NCBI GenBank assembly: GCA_018716485.1
Contig: DVJY01000071.1
Span: 35,622-99,621, forward strand
Length of the DNA stretch: 64,000 bases
DNA from: Candidatus Scybalocola faecipullorum
Lineage (GTDB): Bacteria > Bacillota > Clostridia > Lachnospirales > Lachnospiraceae
Reading direction: 5' to 3'
A model generated the notes under the pieces. It had not been told where the DNA came from and did no database searches. It was given only the letters and a program-made list of their open reading frames with translations. Below, piece after piece: positions 27,211 to 36,197 of the stretch. Positions within the stretch are counted from its first letter, which is position 1. Every line of letters starts with the position of its first letter. A program made the position numbers and the translations under genes.

Positions 27211-28733
27211 GGCTGTTCCTCCTCTTTTGCAATACCGCCCATAAGCAGTCCAAGTTTTTGAAGTGTAATATCATCATGCTCTAAAATGCCCATAATCTTT
27301 CCTGAGAACATGACGGCAACCCTGTCGGAAAGCTGCATGATTTCTTCCAGATCGGCCGAAATAAGGAGCACGCTCTTTCCCAGATTTCTCTGTTCCATCA
27401 ATGCTTTGCGGACGAACTCTGTTGCGCCGATATCCAGTCCTCTTGTCGGCTGATTGGCAATGATAAGATTTGCTTTATCTGTAATTTCTCTCGCCAAAAT
27501 AATCTTCTGCTGATTTCCGCCGGACATCAGCTTAACAATCGTATCACTTGTAGATTTCCCTGATGTCTTAATCCGGTAATCTTTAATTGCATCCATCGAA
27601 AGATCTTTAATCCACCGCTTATTAAAAAACCCTGCTTTAGAATACGGATATTCATCATACTGGCGCAGGATCATATTATCTGCAAGGCTCATATCCAAAA
27701 CAAGCCCGTCGGCATGGCGGTCATCTGAAATATAAGAGATACCTTTTTTGAACCGTGCTTTAACTTTGTCTGATGTAATGTCGCCGCCCATAAATTCCAG
27801 CGTACCCGACGTCGGCTTTCTGATACCTGCAATCACTTCCGCCAGTTCTTTCTGTCCGTTGCCATCCACACCGGCAATACCGAGAATCTCTCCTTTACGG
27901 ACTTCAAGATCAATATGATCAAGCTGCGGCGTTTTACGGCTTTTCTTAATTGTAACATCTTTTAAGACGAGCGCATTGTCTTTTCCTGCAGGCTTTCTGT
28001 CTTCATATCCGCCGCCCAGCTGCCGCCCGATCATAAAATAAGATAGTTCTTCAGGATTTGTCTTAGCTGTTACAAGATCTTTTACTTTTTTACCGTCCCT
28101 TAAAATTGTGACTCTGTCACTGATGCTCATAATCTCACTCATGCGATGCGTAATAATGATGACAGCATAGCCTTCTTTCTTTAATGTCCTCAATACATCA
28201 AAAAAGTGTTCAGTCTCTGACGGCGTCAGCACACCGGTCGGTTCATCGAGAATAAGCAGTTCTACATTTCTGTACAGTGCTTTTAAAATTTCCACACGCT
28301 GCTGCTGACCGACGGATAAAGTATTAATTCTGGCATCCGGATCCACATCAAGCCCATACTTCTGCGCCAGATCAATCAATTTTTGTTTTGCTGCTTTTCT
28401 ATCCAGAAATAATTTTCCTGATTTCAGTCCCAGAATCACGTTGTCCAGCACGGACATTCGATTTACTAAAGAAAAATGCTGATGCACCATGCCGATGCCT
28501 TCTGCAATCGCATCTTTAGGCGAAGAAAAATGAACCGGACGCCCTTTCCAGACAATTTCTCCACCGTCGGCAGAGTAAATGCCAAATAAAATGTTCATCA
28601 GCGTCGTCTTTCCTGCGCCGTTTTCACCAAGAAGCGCATGAATCTCCCCTTTATTTACAGAAAGGTCAATATCTTCATTGGCATAGACTCCGGAAAAAGC
28701 CTTGCTGATATGCTTCATCTCTAAAATTCCCAT
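27207..28733 (-). CDS. Nucleoside/purine ABC transporter, double ATP-binding protein (NupO-like)
   Basis: Fused ATPase with two ABC modules. Module 1 has Walker A LLGENGAGKTTLMNILFG, signature LSVGQQQRVEILKAL and Walker B LLILDEPTGVL. Module 2 is degenerate at Walker A (GVDGNGQKELAEVIAG) but has signature LMSGGNQQKIILARE, as is normal for the ribose/BMP-type double ATPases. Length 508 aa. It supplies energy for the two adjacent permeases. Confidence 0.92.
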   Translation of the reverse strand: MGILEMKHISKAFSGVYANEDIDLSVNKGEIHALLGENGAGKTTLMNILFGIYSADGGEIVWKGRPVHFSSPKDAIAEGIGMVHQHFSLVNRMSVLDNVILGLKSGKLFLDRKAAKQKLIDLAQKYGLDVDPDARINTLSVGQQQRVEILKALYRNVELLILDEPTGVLTPSETEHFFDVLRTLKKEGYAVIIITHRMSEIMSISDRVTILRDGKKVKDLVTAKTNPEELSYFMIGRQLGGGYEDRKPAGKDNALVLKDVTIKKSRKTPQLDHIDLEVRKGEILGIAGVDGNGQKELAEVIAGIRKPTSGTLEFMGGDITSDKVKARFKKGISYISDDRHADGLVLDMSLADNMILRQYDEYPYSKAGFFNKRWIKDLSMDAIKDYRIKTSGKSTSDTIVKLMSGGNQQKIILAREITDKANLIIANQPTRGLDIGATEFVRKALMEQRNLGKSVLLISADLEEIMQLSDRVAVMFSGKIMGILEHDDITLQKLGLLMGGIAKEEEQP

Positions 28734-28816
28734 CGCACGGTCTCCTTTAAAGCAGACAAGGGGCGATAAGCCGTCGGTCTACCGTCCCTGTCAAAATGCA
28801 TGATATTTGTTTGCTG

Positions 28817-29881
28817 TTAGTTTGCCTGTCTGTCTGATGTATCACATGGTACTGTGAATTCACCGGATTTAATAGAAGCTGCAGTATCATCAACAAGCTG
28901 TCTTACATCTTCCGGAATCACAGATTCCATATCCGGATTATAAACAAGTTCTACGATACCTTCTGCCATACCAAGCTGCTTTACTGTACCTTCAAATTCG
29001 CCGTTCAGAATATCCTGAATAGCTGCTTCGATCAGCTGAGGTACATTATAAACTGCTGATGTTAAGATTGTCTGAGTTCCGAGAGAACTCTGATCATAGG
29101 AGTCGCCTGTTGCATAAATGCCTGCATCTGCTGCTGCATTAATAGCGCCTGTACCGCATTCATTTGCGCAGTGGCCGATCACATCAGCGCCCTGATCGAT
29201 CATCGCCTGTGCTGCTTCCTGAGCAACTGCTGTATCTGTATAAGAGTTTGTCCATGTCACCTGATACTTAATATCTTTATTTACTGACATTGCACCATCT
29301 TCATAACCGTTGACAATCTTTAAAAGAGATGCGCCCTGAACAGGTCCGATCATACCGATCACACCGGATTCAGACATGCTTGCCGCAAGAATACCCTGAA
29401 GGTATGCTGTCTCCTCGCACTTCATTACATATGATGCAACGTTGTCCGCAGAAGCATCAGCTTCAATACAGATGAACTTTGTATCCGGATATAATTCACC
29501 GACTTCAAGGGCCGGATCGCCGAACTGGAAGCCATGGCCGATAACAACGTCATATCCGTTTGCTGCATAGTCTGTAAATGTTGCAACCATATCTGCTGCC
29601 TGAACGTTCTCCGTGTACTCAACTTCACAGCCGAATTCTTCTGCAATCAGTTCAAGACCTTCGTAAGCAGACTGGTTCCAACCCATATCATTTTTTGCAC
29701 CTGTCAGACAAAGGGCAACTTTTAAAGCGTCCTCTGAACCGCCTTCTTCACTGGCTGCTTCTGTCTCCTCATTGGAAGCTGCCTGAGTTTCTGCCTGTGT
29801 ATCTTCTGTGCTGCTGCCGCATCCGGCTAAAGAACCTACAGCTAAAGTAAGACCTAACATTAATGCAACTGCTTTTTTCAT
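28817..29881 (-). CDS. BMP-family substrate-binding lipoprotein (NupN/Med-like)
   Basis: Extracellular purine nucleoside-binding protein of the Bmp/PnrA/Med family. The signal peptide ends at the lipobox SLAGC, followed by a Glu/Thr/Ala-rich linker, then the binding domain: VALCLTGAKNDMGWNQSAYEGL, VIGHGFQFGDPALEVGELYP and GVIGMIGPVQGASLLKIVNGYEDG are standard BMP motifs. The start at 29881 has AAGGAGAGAAAAGAAG upstream; a longer in-frame start lacks a signal-peptide-like N-terminus. It is the first gene of the operon and is separated from the ATPase by about 80 nt, allowing higher expression of the binding protein. Confidence 0.92.
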   Translation of the reverse strand: MKKAVALMLGLTLAVGSLAGCGSSTEDTQAETQAASNEETEAASEEGGSEDALKVALCLTGAKNDMGWNQSAYEGLELIAEEFGCEVEYTENVQAADMVATFTDYAANGYDVVIGHGFQFGDPALEVGELYPDTKFICIEADASADNVASYVMKCEETAYLQGILAASMSESGVIGMIGPVQGASLLKIVNGYEDGAMSVNKDIKYQVTWTNSYTDTAVAQEAAQAMIDQGADVIGHCANECGTGAINAAADAGIYATGDSYDQSSLGTQTILTSAVYNVPQLIEAAIQDILNGEFEGTVKQLGMAEGIVELVYNPDMESVIPEDVRQLVDDTAASIKSGEFTVPCDTSDRQAN

Positions 29882-29923
29882 CTTCTTTTCTCTCCTTATT
29901 TTCGCACTTGTTATCATTTACCT

Positions 29924-29956
29924 GTTCATTATAGTGAACGGGTCGAATTTTGTCAA
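29924..29956 (-). promoter_or_regulatory. Promoter of the purine-uptake operon with an overlapping palindrome
   Basis: TTGACA (29951-29956), 17-nt spacer and TATAAT (29928-29933) on the minus strand. The -10 is centred in GTTCATTATAGTGAAC (29924-29939), a 16-bp inverted repeat with one central mismatch. A repressor bound there would block transcription; the divergent XRE-cupin regulator is the obvious candidate. I saw no purine-riboswitch sequence in the short leader. Confidence 0.7.
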
Positions 29957-30110
29957 TGACTTTTTTATGCTATCACCGCACAATATCATTAGACGCATTT
30001 TCTCCGAAATATGTCTGTTTTTTTATACATATCCTTCAGTTGACAAGCTTTTCATTTTATGTTATCAATATACTAATTCATTAAAATGAAAATGTAAGGA
30101 GCGTAAACGG

Positions 30111-30698
30111 ATGTCCGAACTGAATTTAATAAGAATCGGTAATCTCATCAAAACACGCCGAATAGGTCTGGGCTTGTCGATTCGTGAATTATCCATGAAA
30201 TCCGGTGTTGCGGCAGGTACGATCAGCCAGATTGAAACAGGTAAAACCTCTCCAAATCTTGTCAGCATCTATTCTCTGTGTGAGACATTAAACTTCCCTA
30301 TTTCGGCGTTATTTCTTGAAGATAACAGCGACAAAATCAAGCTCGTCCGCCACAATGAACGTGTTTCCTTTGTCAGAAATACAAGCCATGAACAGCCTAT
30401 TGTTGAATCTTTAATCACAAAAGGAAATACGGAAATGTGGGGCGGTGTTGTTGACATGCCTCCCCATACGGACTCAGGCGATTACTATTATCATGAAGGG
30501 GAAGAATTTGTATTTATTTTGGAAGGCCATCTCACGTTTCTTCTGGAAGACTATCCGCCTTATGTCCTTGAAGCCGGAGATACTTTGTATTATCCCAACG
30601 AAATCGGACACCGCTGGGAAAACCGCAGCGATGCCCCAGCCAAATTTATTATTGTATCTACCTCTGTATTTACAACTGATATCGGAAAAGATATATAA
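30111..30698 (+). CDS. XRE-cupin transcriptional regulator
   Basis: Regulator with an N-terminal XRE HTH (about 8-65: IGNLIKTRRIGLGLSIRELSM, VAAGTISQIETGKTSPNLVS) and a C-terminal cupin (about 105-185) with the metal-type HxH...E pattern in YYYHEGEEFVFILEGHLTFL and a late His in NEIGHRWENRS. Length 195 aa is typical of the PuuR/SutR-like group, which senses small metabolites through the cupin. Divergent orientation to the purine-uptake operon and the palindrome over its promoter suggest local control. Confidence 0.87.
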   Translation: MSELNLIRIGNLIKTRRIGLGLSIRELSMKSGVAAGTISQIETGKTSPNLVSIYSLCETLNFPISALFLEDNSDKIKLVRHNERVSFVRNTSHEQPIVESLITKGNTEMWGGVVDMPPHTDSGDYYYHEGEEFVFILEGHLTFLLEDYPPYVLEAGDTLYYPNEIGHRWENRSDAPAKFIIVSTSVFTTDIGKDI

Positions 30699-30726
30699 AG
30701 GGGAGTTTGAATCAAACTCCCCTTTT
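30698..30726. terminator. Bidirectional terminator between the XRE-cupin and CoA-transferase genes
   Basis: AAGGGGAGTTTGA/TCAAACTCCCCTTTT hairpin with A-run on one side and T-run on the other; it overlaps the regulator stop and lies just after the CoA-transferase B stop (30734). Confidence 0.9.
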
Positions 30727-30733
30727 ACATATC

Positions 30734-31387
30734 TTAAGCTTCCATCTTTTTGATATTTTCATCAATTTTAAGTTCTGCCTCTGTAGCTGCCTGAATTTCC
30801 TCCAATGTAAATTCCGGATTATATTCTTTCAGCACAAGTCCCTCCGGTGTAACTTCCATCACGCCCATCTCCGTAATGATCAAATTCACCTGATGTGCTG
30901 CTGTCAGCGGCAATGTACACTTTTTGAGCACTTTAAAATTACCCTTGTTTGTATGTTCCATAGCAACGATAACTTTTTTGGCGCCGACAACCAAATCCAT
31001 TGCGCCGCCCATACCTGAAACCATCTTGCCCGGTATGATCCAGTTGGCAATATTTCCTTCCTGATCAACCTGAAGCGCGCCTAAAACCGTCGCATCTACA
31101 TGACCGCCGCGGATGATCGTAAATGAATCCGCACTGTTAAAAAATGCACCATCCTTTGCGATTGAAGCAGGACGACCGCTGGCATTGACAAGATATCCTT
31201 TATAGTCCTCCGGTGTTTCCCCTGAAGTCAATCCGAGAAATCCGTTCTCCGACTGAAGAATCAAATGTACAGAAGGATCGAGGTAGCGCGGCACTAAAGT
31301 CGGAAGACCAATACCAAGATTGACAATATCTCCGTCTTTTAATTCTTTTGCAACACGCGCTGCAATAAAAGCTTTCTTATCTTCCAT
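30734..31387 (-). CDS. atoA: 3-oxoacid/acetoacetate CoA-transferase, subunit B
   Basis: Beta subunit of a family I CoA-transferase. The catalytic Glu lies in LQSENGFLGL, the conserved SENG motif, and IVNLGIGLPTLVPRYL and GAMDLVVGAKKVIVAMEHTN are family signatures. Length 217 aa. Its start overlaps the subunit A stop by one base (TAATG). In butyrate-forming anaerobes such enzymes move CoA between acetoacetate or butyrate and acetate; the natural acid pair is not visible here (AtoDA, ScoAB or CtfAB are alternatives). Confidence 0.92.
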   Translation of the reverse strand: MEDKKAFIAARVAKELKDGDIVNLGIGLPTLVPRYLDPSVHLILQSENGFLGLTSGETPEDYKGYLVNASGRPASIAKDGAFFNSADSFTIIRGGHVDATVLGALQVDQEGNIANWIIPGKMVSGMGGAMDLVVGAKKVIVAMEHTNKGNFKVLKKCTLPLTAAHQVNLIITEMGVMEVTPEGLVLKEYNPEFTLEEIQAATEAELKIDENIKKMEA

Positions 31388-32088
31388 TATTCCATCCCTC
31401 CATCGACAATGTAGTTTACAAATATTCCCGGTGTGTGTACATTTTCAGGGCCGATCTCACCTGCCGGCACAACATGATCTGCTTCCGCAATTACTAAATC
31501 TGCTGCTGTCGCCATCATCGGATTAAAGTTTCTTGTTGACCCTTTATACTGAACATTTCCTGATTCATCTGCTGTATAAGCTTTGATCAATGCCACATCC
31601 GCATGCAGCGGAAGCTCAAGCAAATATTCTTTTCCGTCAATAGTCATCAGCTGTTTGCCATCCGCTGCCGCTGTTCCAACGCCTGTCGGTGTTAAAAATC
31701 CGCCCAGACCTGCGCCGCCGCATCTGATTCTTTCAGCTAATGTTCCCTGAGGTACAAGTTCCAGCTCAATTTCACCTTTCGCATACATATCGCCGCATTC
31801 AGGATTCAAACCGACATGAGATACAATCAGTTTCTTTACCTGACGGTTCTGAACAAGCTTGCCGACACCTCTGGCTTCACCTTCGTATTCGCCGGTCTGA
31901 GGATTTCTTTTTCTTCCCCATCCCGCATCATCACAAATGATCGTCAAATCTTTTACACCGGTCTTCACCAGTTCATCGACGATACGTTCCGCTGTTCCGT
32001 TCGCCATAAAGCCGCCTGCCATGACTGTCATACCGTCTTTTACAAGCGCCGCTGCCTCAGCAAGCGAAATTTTCTGTGCTTTTGCCAT
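31387..32088 (-). CDS. atoD: 3-oxoacid/acetoacetate CoA-transferase, subunit A
   Basis: Alpha subunit that binds CoA. GMTVMAGGFMANGTAERIVDEL at the N-terminus and RCGGAGLGGFLTPTGVGT in the middle are the conserved alpha-subunit motifs. Length 233 aa. First gene of a two-gene operon with its own promoter at 32188-32216. Confidence 0.92.
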   Translation of the reverse strand: MAKAQKISLAEAAALVKDGMTVMAGGFMANGTAERIVDELVKTGVKDLTIICDDAGWGRKRNPQTGEYEGEARGVGKLVQNRQVKKLIVSHVGLNPECGDMYAKGEIELELVPQGTLAERIRCGGAGLGGFLTPTGVGTAAADGKQLMTIDGKEYLLELPLHADVALIKAYTADESGNVQYKGSTRNFNPMMATAADLVIAEADHVVPAGEIGPENVHTPGIFVNYIVDGGME

Positions 32089-32187
32089 AAATTTTACCTC
32101 CTGTGATTATCGGAAAGAACTTCCCTAAAAGCAACTTCCTCAATCTATAGAATCATTTTTTCAAAGAATTGCGTTGACTTACAGTTT

Positions 32188-32216
32188 ATTCTAGCATTTT
32201 CTCATGTCTTTTTCAA
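32188..32216 (-). promoter_or_regulatory. Predicted promoter of the CoA-transferase operon
   Basis: TTGAAA (32211-32216), 17-nt spacer, TAGAAT (32188-32193) on the minus strand, about 95 nt before the subunit A start. Confidence 0.6.
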
Positions 32217-32273
32217 GTATTTCGTTTAGGACATCGATGCTAATAAATAAATATCTCTTTGCAACCGAAAACT

Positions 32274-33161
32274 TTATTTAACTTCCTCTCTTTTAAATCC
32301 TTCACCCAGAATCTGCCCGGCTTCTGTCACAATTACAAAGGCTTTCGGATCTTCCTCGTGAACGATAGCTTTTAGTCTGGCAAACTGATAACGCCGGACA
32401 GCGCAAATTAAAATATCCCTGTTCTCTCCTGAATATCCGCCTTCACCTTTCAAATATGTCACACCGCGATCCAGATCGTCCATAATCTTCTGTCCGATAA
32501 CTCTGCTTTTTTTTGAAACAACTGTAACTAAGCTTCCGCGTTCAGCACCGTATAAAATGCCATCCAATACTTTTGTCATACAAAACAGCGAAATGACGCC
32601 AAATAAACCTGCGTCGATATCACCATATACAAGAATTGAAGCGCCTATAATAATGCCGTCGACAATCATCATCGCTCTTCCAATAGAAAAGTGCGGAAAT
32701 TTTTTCTGGACTAAAAAAGACACAATATCCGTCCCGCCGGTCGTAGAGCCTCTCAGAAAAATAAGCGAAATACCTACGCCTACAAGTACACCGCCATAAA
32801 TGGATCCTAAAAGTCTGTCTCCGTGATAAACCGGAAAGAATGGCGCAACAACAAAGTCCATCATAATCGTATTGATAAATACAGATTTAATTGTCTTTAA
32901 TGCAAACGTTCGGCCCAGGTAAAGGAGAGCCAAAATCAAAAGCGGTATATTCACTGCTAAATTCAGCATACCGATCGGCAGCCCGCTGACGTAATTAATC
33001 AGCAAAGCTACAGATGAAGTCCCGCCCGGCGCAATATTGGCCGGTTCCATAAAACATATAAGTCCTGCGGCAAAAATGAGAGAGCCGATCATATCAGCTC
33101 CCACATCCAGAACAAAATTTTTTATTTGAGTATATTCTTCATTCATTCTGATCATATTCAT
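32274..33161 (-). CDS. YitT-family membrane protein (DUF161/DUF2179)
   Basis: Membrane protein with about five or six helices and a C-terminal cytoplasmic domain (DUF2179-like, about 215-295: RVIGQKIMDDLDRGVTYLKGEGGYSG). Motifs GLICFMEPANIAPGGTSSVALL and FLRGSTTGGTDIVSFLVQKKF are family hallmarks. Function is unknown for the family. The start at 33161 follows GGGGAGAGGCAGAGAG; an earlier ATG overlaps the end of ansA without a ribosome-binding site. It is the last gene of the run that begins with the SGNH hydrolase at 36799. Confidence 0.85.
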   Translation of the reverse strand: MNMIRMNEEYTQIKNFVLDVGADMIGSLIFAAGLICFMEPANIAPGGTSSVALLINYVSGLPIGMLNLAVNIPLLILALLYLGRTFALKTIKSVFINTIMMDFVVAPFFPVYHGDRLLGSIYGGVLVGVGISLIFLRGSTTGGTDIVSFLVQKKFPHFSIGRAMMIVDGIIIGASILVYGDIDAGLFGVISLFCMTKVLDGILYGAERGSLVTVVSKKSRVIGQKIMDDLDRGVTYLKGEGGYSGENRDILICAVRRYQFARLKAIVHEEDPKAFVIVTEAGQILGEGFKREEVK

Positions 33162-33181
33162 CTCTCTGCCTCTCCCCGAAG

Positions 33182-34186
33182 TCATTCATAAACATTTATC
33201 GTATCATAATTTACCGGCGTATAAAACATGCGCCGTATTTCATCTTTATCCCGTGTCTGTCCGAGAATCCACATCAGTTTTGTCACTACGGCTTCCATTG
33301 TCATATCATAGGCCTCCAGCAATTCAAACTGTTCTTTAAGCTGGAAACCGACATCATAAACAGCCATATCACTGCCTTCATGCGGAACCTGTGTGGACAT
33401 CACAATGATTTTGTCTGAATTTATCCATCGCCGAACGGCCTGCATAAAACTGTCCTGCGCATCTTTTGGAAGGCCGCCGACACCAAAGCTTTCAATAATT
33501 ACAGCATCGTAATCATTTTTAATATAATCAAAAATATCTGCTTTCATACCCGGAATCAATTTCAGAAGGAAAACTCGGTCATTAAGATGATGGTAAAACA
33601 CCGGTGAAGACTGCGCCCCGTTATCTTTAATATAGCGGATAATCTTATGATTTCTGATTACAGCGATGTCCGGAAAATTAATACTTGAAAACGCGTTAAA
33701 ACTGTGGGAACGGCTTTTTCGCGCTCTTGTGCCGCAGATTATATGGCCGTCAAAAATAATGTTAACATTTTTTGATTCCTGATCTGAAGCATATAAAAAA
33801 CTCTCATACAAATTTCTTTTGGCATCTGTAATTTCTTTCTCGATTGGCCGCTGTGAACCCGTCAGCACAATAGGCTTTGTGCCATTTTGTATCAAATAAG
33901 AAAGCGCTGCGGCCGTATAAGACATCGTGTCTGTTCCGTGCAGAATCACAAATCCGTCATACCGATCATAATGGGCTTCAATCGCCGCCGCAATCTGAAG
34001 CCAGTGCGCCGGCGTCATATTGGTACTGTCAATATTAAACAGCTGTATCGTCTCTACATCACATATTTCATACACCGAAGGCACATATTTTAATATTTCA
34101 GCCGATAAAAGATTCGGCGCCAAACCATGAGACGTACTTGTGGATGCGATTGTCCCGCCGGTAGCTATCATCAATATTTTTCTCAT
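33182..34186 (-). CDS. ansA: L-asparaginase, type I-like
   Basis: Hydrolyses asparagine to aspartate and ammonia. The first active-site Thr is in IATGGTIASTSTS, and the second in VILHGTDTMSYTAAALSY (HGTDTM), both diagnostic. No signal peptide, so cytoplasmic. Length 334 aa is normal. Its start overlaps the MBL-fold gene stop by 4 nt, placing it in a tightly coupled run with pyrimidine salvage genes. Glutaminase side activity cannot be judged. Confidence 0.92.
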   Translation of the reverse strand: MRKILMIATGGTIASTSTSHGLAPNLLSAEILKYVPSVYEICDVETIQLFNIDSTNMTPAHWLQIAAAIEAHYDRYDGFVILHGTDTMSYTAAALSYLIQNGTKPIVLTGSQRPIEKEITDAKRNLYESFLYASDQESKNVNIIFDGHIICGTRARKSRSHSFNAFSSINFPDIAVIRNHKIIRYIKDNGAQSSPVFYHHLNDRVFLLKLIPGMKADIFDYIKNDYDAVIIESFGVGGLPKDAQDSFMQAVRRWINSDKIIVMSTQVPHEGSDMAVYDVGFQLKEQFELLEAYDMTMEAVVTKLMWILGQTRDKDEIRRMFYTPVNYDTINVYE

Positions 34187-34887
34187 ACATTAAACTCCTG
34201 CCCCGGTTTTTCAATCAGCATCATCTTATCCCTGTACGACGCGCATTTGTCCGATGCAAGAAATCTTTTAACAAGTCCCATTTCATCAAAAAAATGCATC
34301 GGAAATACTTTATCCACATGAACATGTTTTATAAAATAGTCTATTCCAATCCAATGATACGGTATCTGCCGCGCATCAAGCGCCGGCCCGAAAGCGATGT
34401 TAATATGTTCACTGCTCATTTTTTGAATCTGCGCTGTAAAATGCTTTTTCTGCCACTGATTGAATGCATCGGATTCACCTTCCCAATGCCACCAGTTAAG
34501 ATCCCCAAAATGCATCAGTGTCTTATCTTCGGTACGAATCAGGTATGCCACACCCTCATCTGTGGAAAAAAAGGCTTTAACTGTCATATCTCCCACTTGT
34601 TTCTCATCTTCCGCTTTCATCCATGTGATGTTAAAATCTTTTGACATAAAAACTTTTGGAAGCTGAGGGCGGATATCTTCGGAAAAAATGTAATATACTT
34701 TAGAATATTGTTCATTCAGCTTTGAAATATGCGGATTAAAATGATCCGCATGCGCATGACTGACAAATATATACACCGGTTTATCCGGATCAAACACAGG
34801 GAGTGTTCCCTTCCAGTAGTCAAAAATCATGGACCTGTGCTCATCTTCCGCACAAAAACATGTATGATATACAAAAGTAATTTTCAC
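34183..34887 (-). CDS. MBL-fold metallo-hydrolase
   Basis: Metallo-beta-lactamase fold protein with the metal motif VSHAHADHFNPHI (HxHxDH), a second-shell LMHFGDLNWWHWEG segment and late His residues (IKHVHVDKVFPMHFFDE). This HFGDLNWWHW form belongs to an uncharacterised hydrolase group common in Clostridia. Length 234 aa. It overlaps both neighbours by 4 nt. The substrate is unknown. Confidence 0.8.
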   Translation of the reverse strand: MKITFVYHTCFCAEDEHRSMIFDYWKGTLPVFDPDKPVYIFVSHAHADHFNPHISKLNEQYSKVYYIFSEDIRPQLPKVFMSKDFNITWMKAEDEKQVGDMTVKAFFSTDEGVAYLIRTEDKTLMHFGDLNWWHWEGESDAFNQWQKKHFTAQIQKMSSEHINIAFGPALDARQIPYHWIGIDYFIKHVHVDKVFPMHFFDEMGLVKRFLASDKCASYRDKMMLIEKPGQEFNV

Positions 34888-36197
34888 TCTGATGCCTCCT
34901 GCAATATTTTATAAATTAGCGGTTCTTCTTCAGGCTTGCTGCCGCAGATTTCAATGCAGCCCATAAAGCGCTCCCTCCACGCTTTTGTCAGCGGCCTGTT
35001 GTGATGAATCCTTGCCAATGTTTCCCCTTGGCTCACCCGATCACCTTTTCTGAAATTGAGCACAATACCTGCCGCCGGATCGATCACATCATCTTTTGTT
35101 TCACGTCCGGCGCCGATCTCCATCGCCAGACGTCCAAGGCCAAGCGCATCCATTCGATAAATATAACCATCTTCAGGGCATGGCATTTCTGTTACCGTAT
35201 CCGCTTTCGGCAAAAGTTCCGGATGATCGATCTGCTCTGTATTTCCATGCTGAGCCCTGACCATTGCTTTAAACTTTTCAAAAGCTGCGCCGTTTCTGAT
35301 CACTTCTTTCAGTTTTTCCCGGGCTTCTTCTTCATTAACAGCAATTTTTGCCTGAATCAGCATCCGGGTGCCGCCTTCCATACAAAGATGTGTAAAATCT
35401 TTCGGTCCTTTGCCTTTAAGTGTCGCTATCGCTTCTTTAACTTCCAAAGCATTTCCGATTGCCCGTCCCAGAGGCATGTCCATGTCTGTAATCATTGCCC
35501 GCACATCCCGTCCGAGCGCTCTGCCGATTTTAATCATTTCCTTGGCCAGCAAAACCGCATCTTCTTTTGTCTTCATAAACGCGCCGCTGCCATACTTGAC
35601 ATCAAGCATAATGGCATCACTGCCTGCCGCCAGCTTTTTAGACATAATGCTGGACGCAATCAGCGGCACTGAATCGACGGTTCCCGTCACATCACGCAAA
35701 GCATATAATTTTTTATCCGCAGGTACAAGATTGCCTGTCTGTCCGATAATCGCAAGGCCGATGTCATTGACCTGCCGGATAAAATCTTCTTTGCCAAGAT
35801 AACAATTAAATCCTTCGATAGATTCCAGCTTATCCAGTGTACCGCCTGTATGTCCCAGACCCCGTCCTGACATTTTTGCCGCTTTGGCACCGCAGGCAGC
35901 CACCATCGGCATAAGCGCCATCGACGTTTTATCGCCAACCCCGCCGGTGGAATGTTTATCTACTTTAATGCCCTCTATATCTGACAGATCAATCACATCA
36001 CCGCTGTGCATCATAGCCAGTGTCAGATCACTTGTCTCTCGTTCATTCATTCCTCTAAAAACGATTGCCATTAAAAGTGCACTGACCTGATAATCAGGCA
36101 CTTCATCTTGAACATAAGATTTAATCCAAAAGTTGATTTCTTCCGTTGTCAGCGCATGTCCGTCTCTTTTTTTAATAATTAAATCCGTAAACCTCAT
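34884..36197 (-). CDS. pdp: Pyrimidine-nucleoside phosphorylase
   Basis: Phosphorolysis of uridine, thymidine or deoxyuridine to base and (deoxy)ribose-1-phosphate. The N-terminus RFTDLIIKKRDGHALTTEEI, the signature SGRGLGHTGGTLDKLESI and KHSTGGVGDKTSMAL (phosphate-binding) are diagnostic of the thymidine/pyrimidine phosphorylase family. Length 437 aa matches the Firmicute Pdp form, whose substrate range is broad; a strict thymidine phosphorylase (deoA) is an alternative. It overlaps neighbours by 4 nt on each side. Confidence 0.92.
   Translation of the reverse strand: MRFTDLIIKKRDGHALTTEEINFWIKSYVQDEVPDYQVSALLMAIVFRGMNERETSDLTLAMMHSGDVIDLSDIEGIKVDKHSTGGVGDKTSMALMPMVAACGAKAAKMSGRGLGHTGGTLDKLESIEGFNCYLGKEDFIRQVNDIGLAIIGQTGNLVPADKKLYALRDVTGTVDSVPLIASSIMSKKLAAGSDAIMLDVKYGSGAFMKTKEDAVLLAKEMIKIGRALGRDVRAMITDMDMPLGRAIGNALEVKEAIATLKGKGPKDFTHLCMEGGTRMLIQAKIAVNEEEAREKLKEVIRNGAAFEKFKAMVRAQHGNTEQIDHPELLPKADTVTEMPCPEDGYIYRMDALGLGRLAMEIGAGRETKDDVIDPAAGIVLNFRKGDRVSQGETLARIHHNRPLTKAWRERFMGCIEICGSKPEEEPLIYKILQEASE

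Noticed and set aside
29882..29923. Purine riboswitch before the BMP operon
   Set aside because: The leader from the predicted start is only about 40 nt, too short, and lacks the conserved junction sequences.
35001..35672. Plus-strand frame of 223 codons opposite pdp
   Set aside because: It lies wholly within the strongly supported pdp gene and has no recognisable motif or ribosome-binding site.
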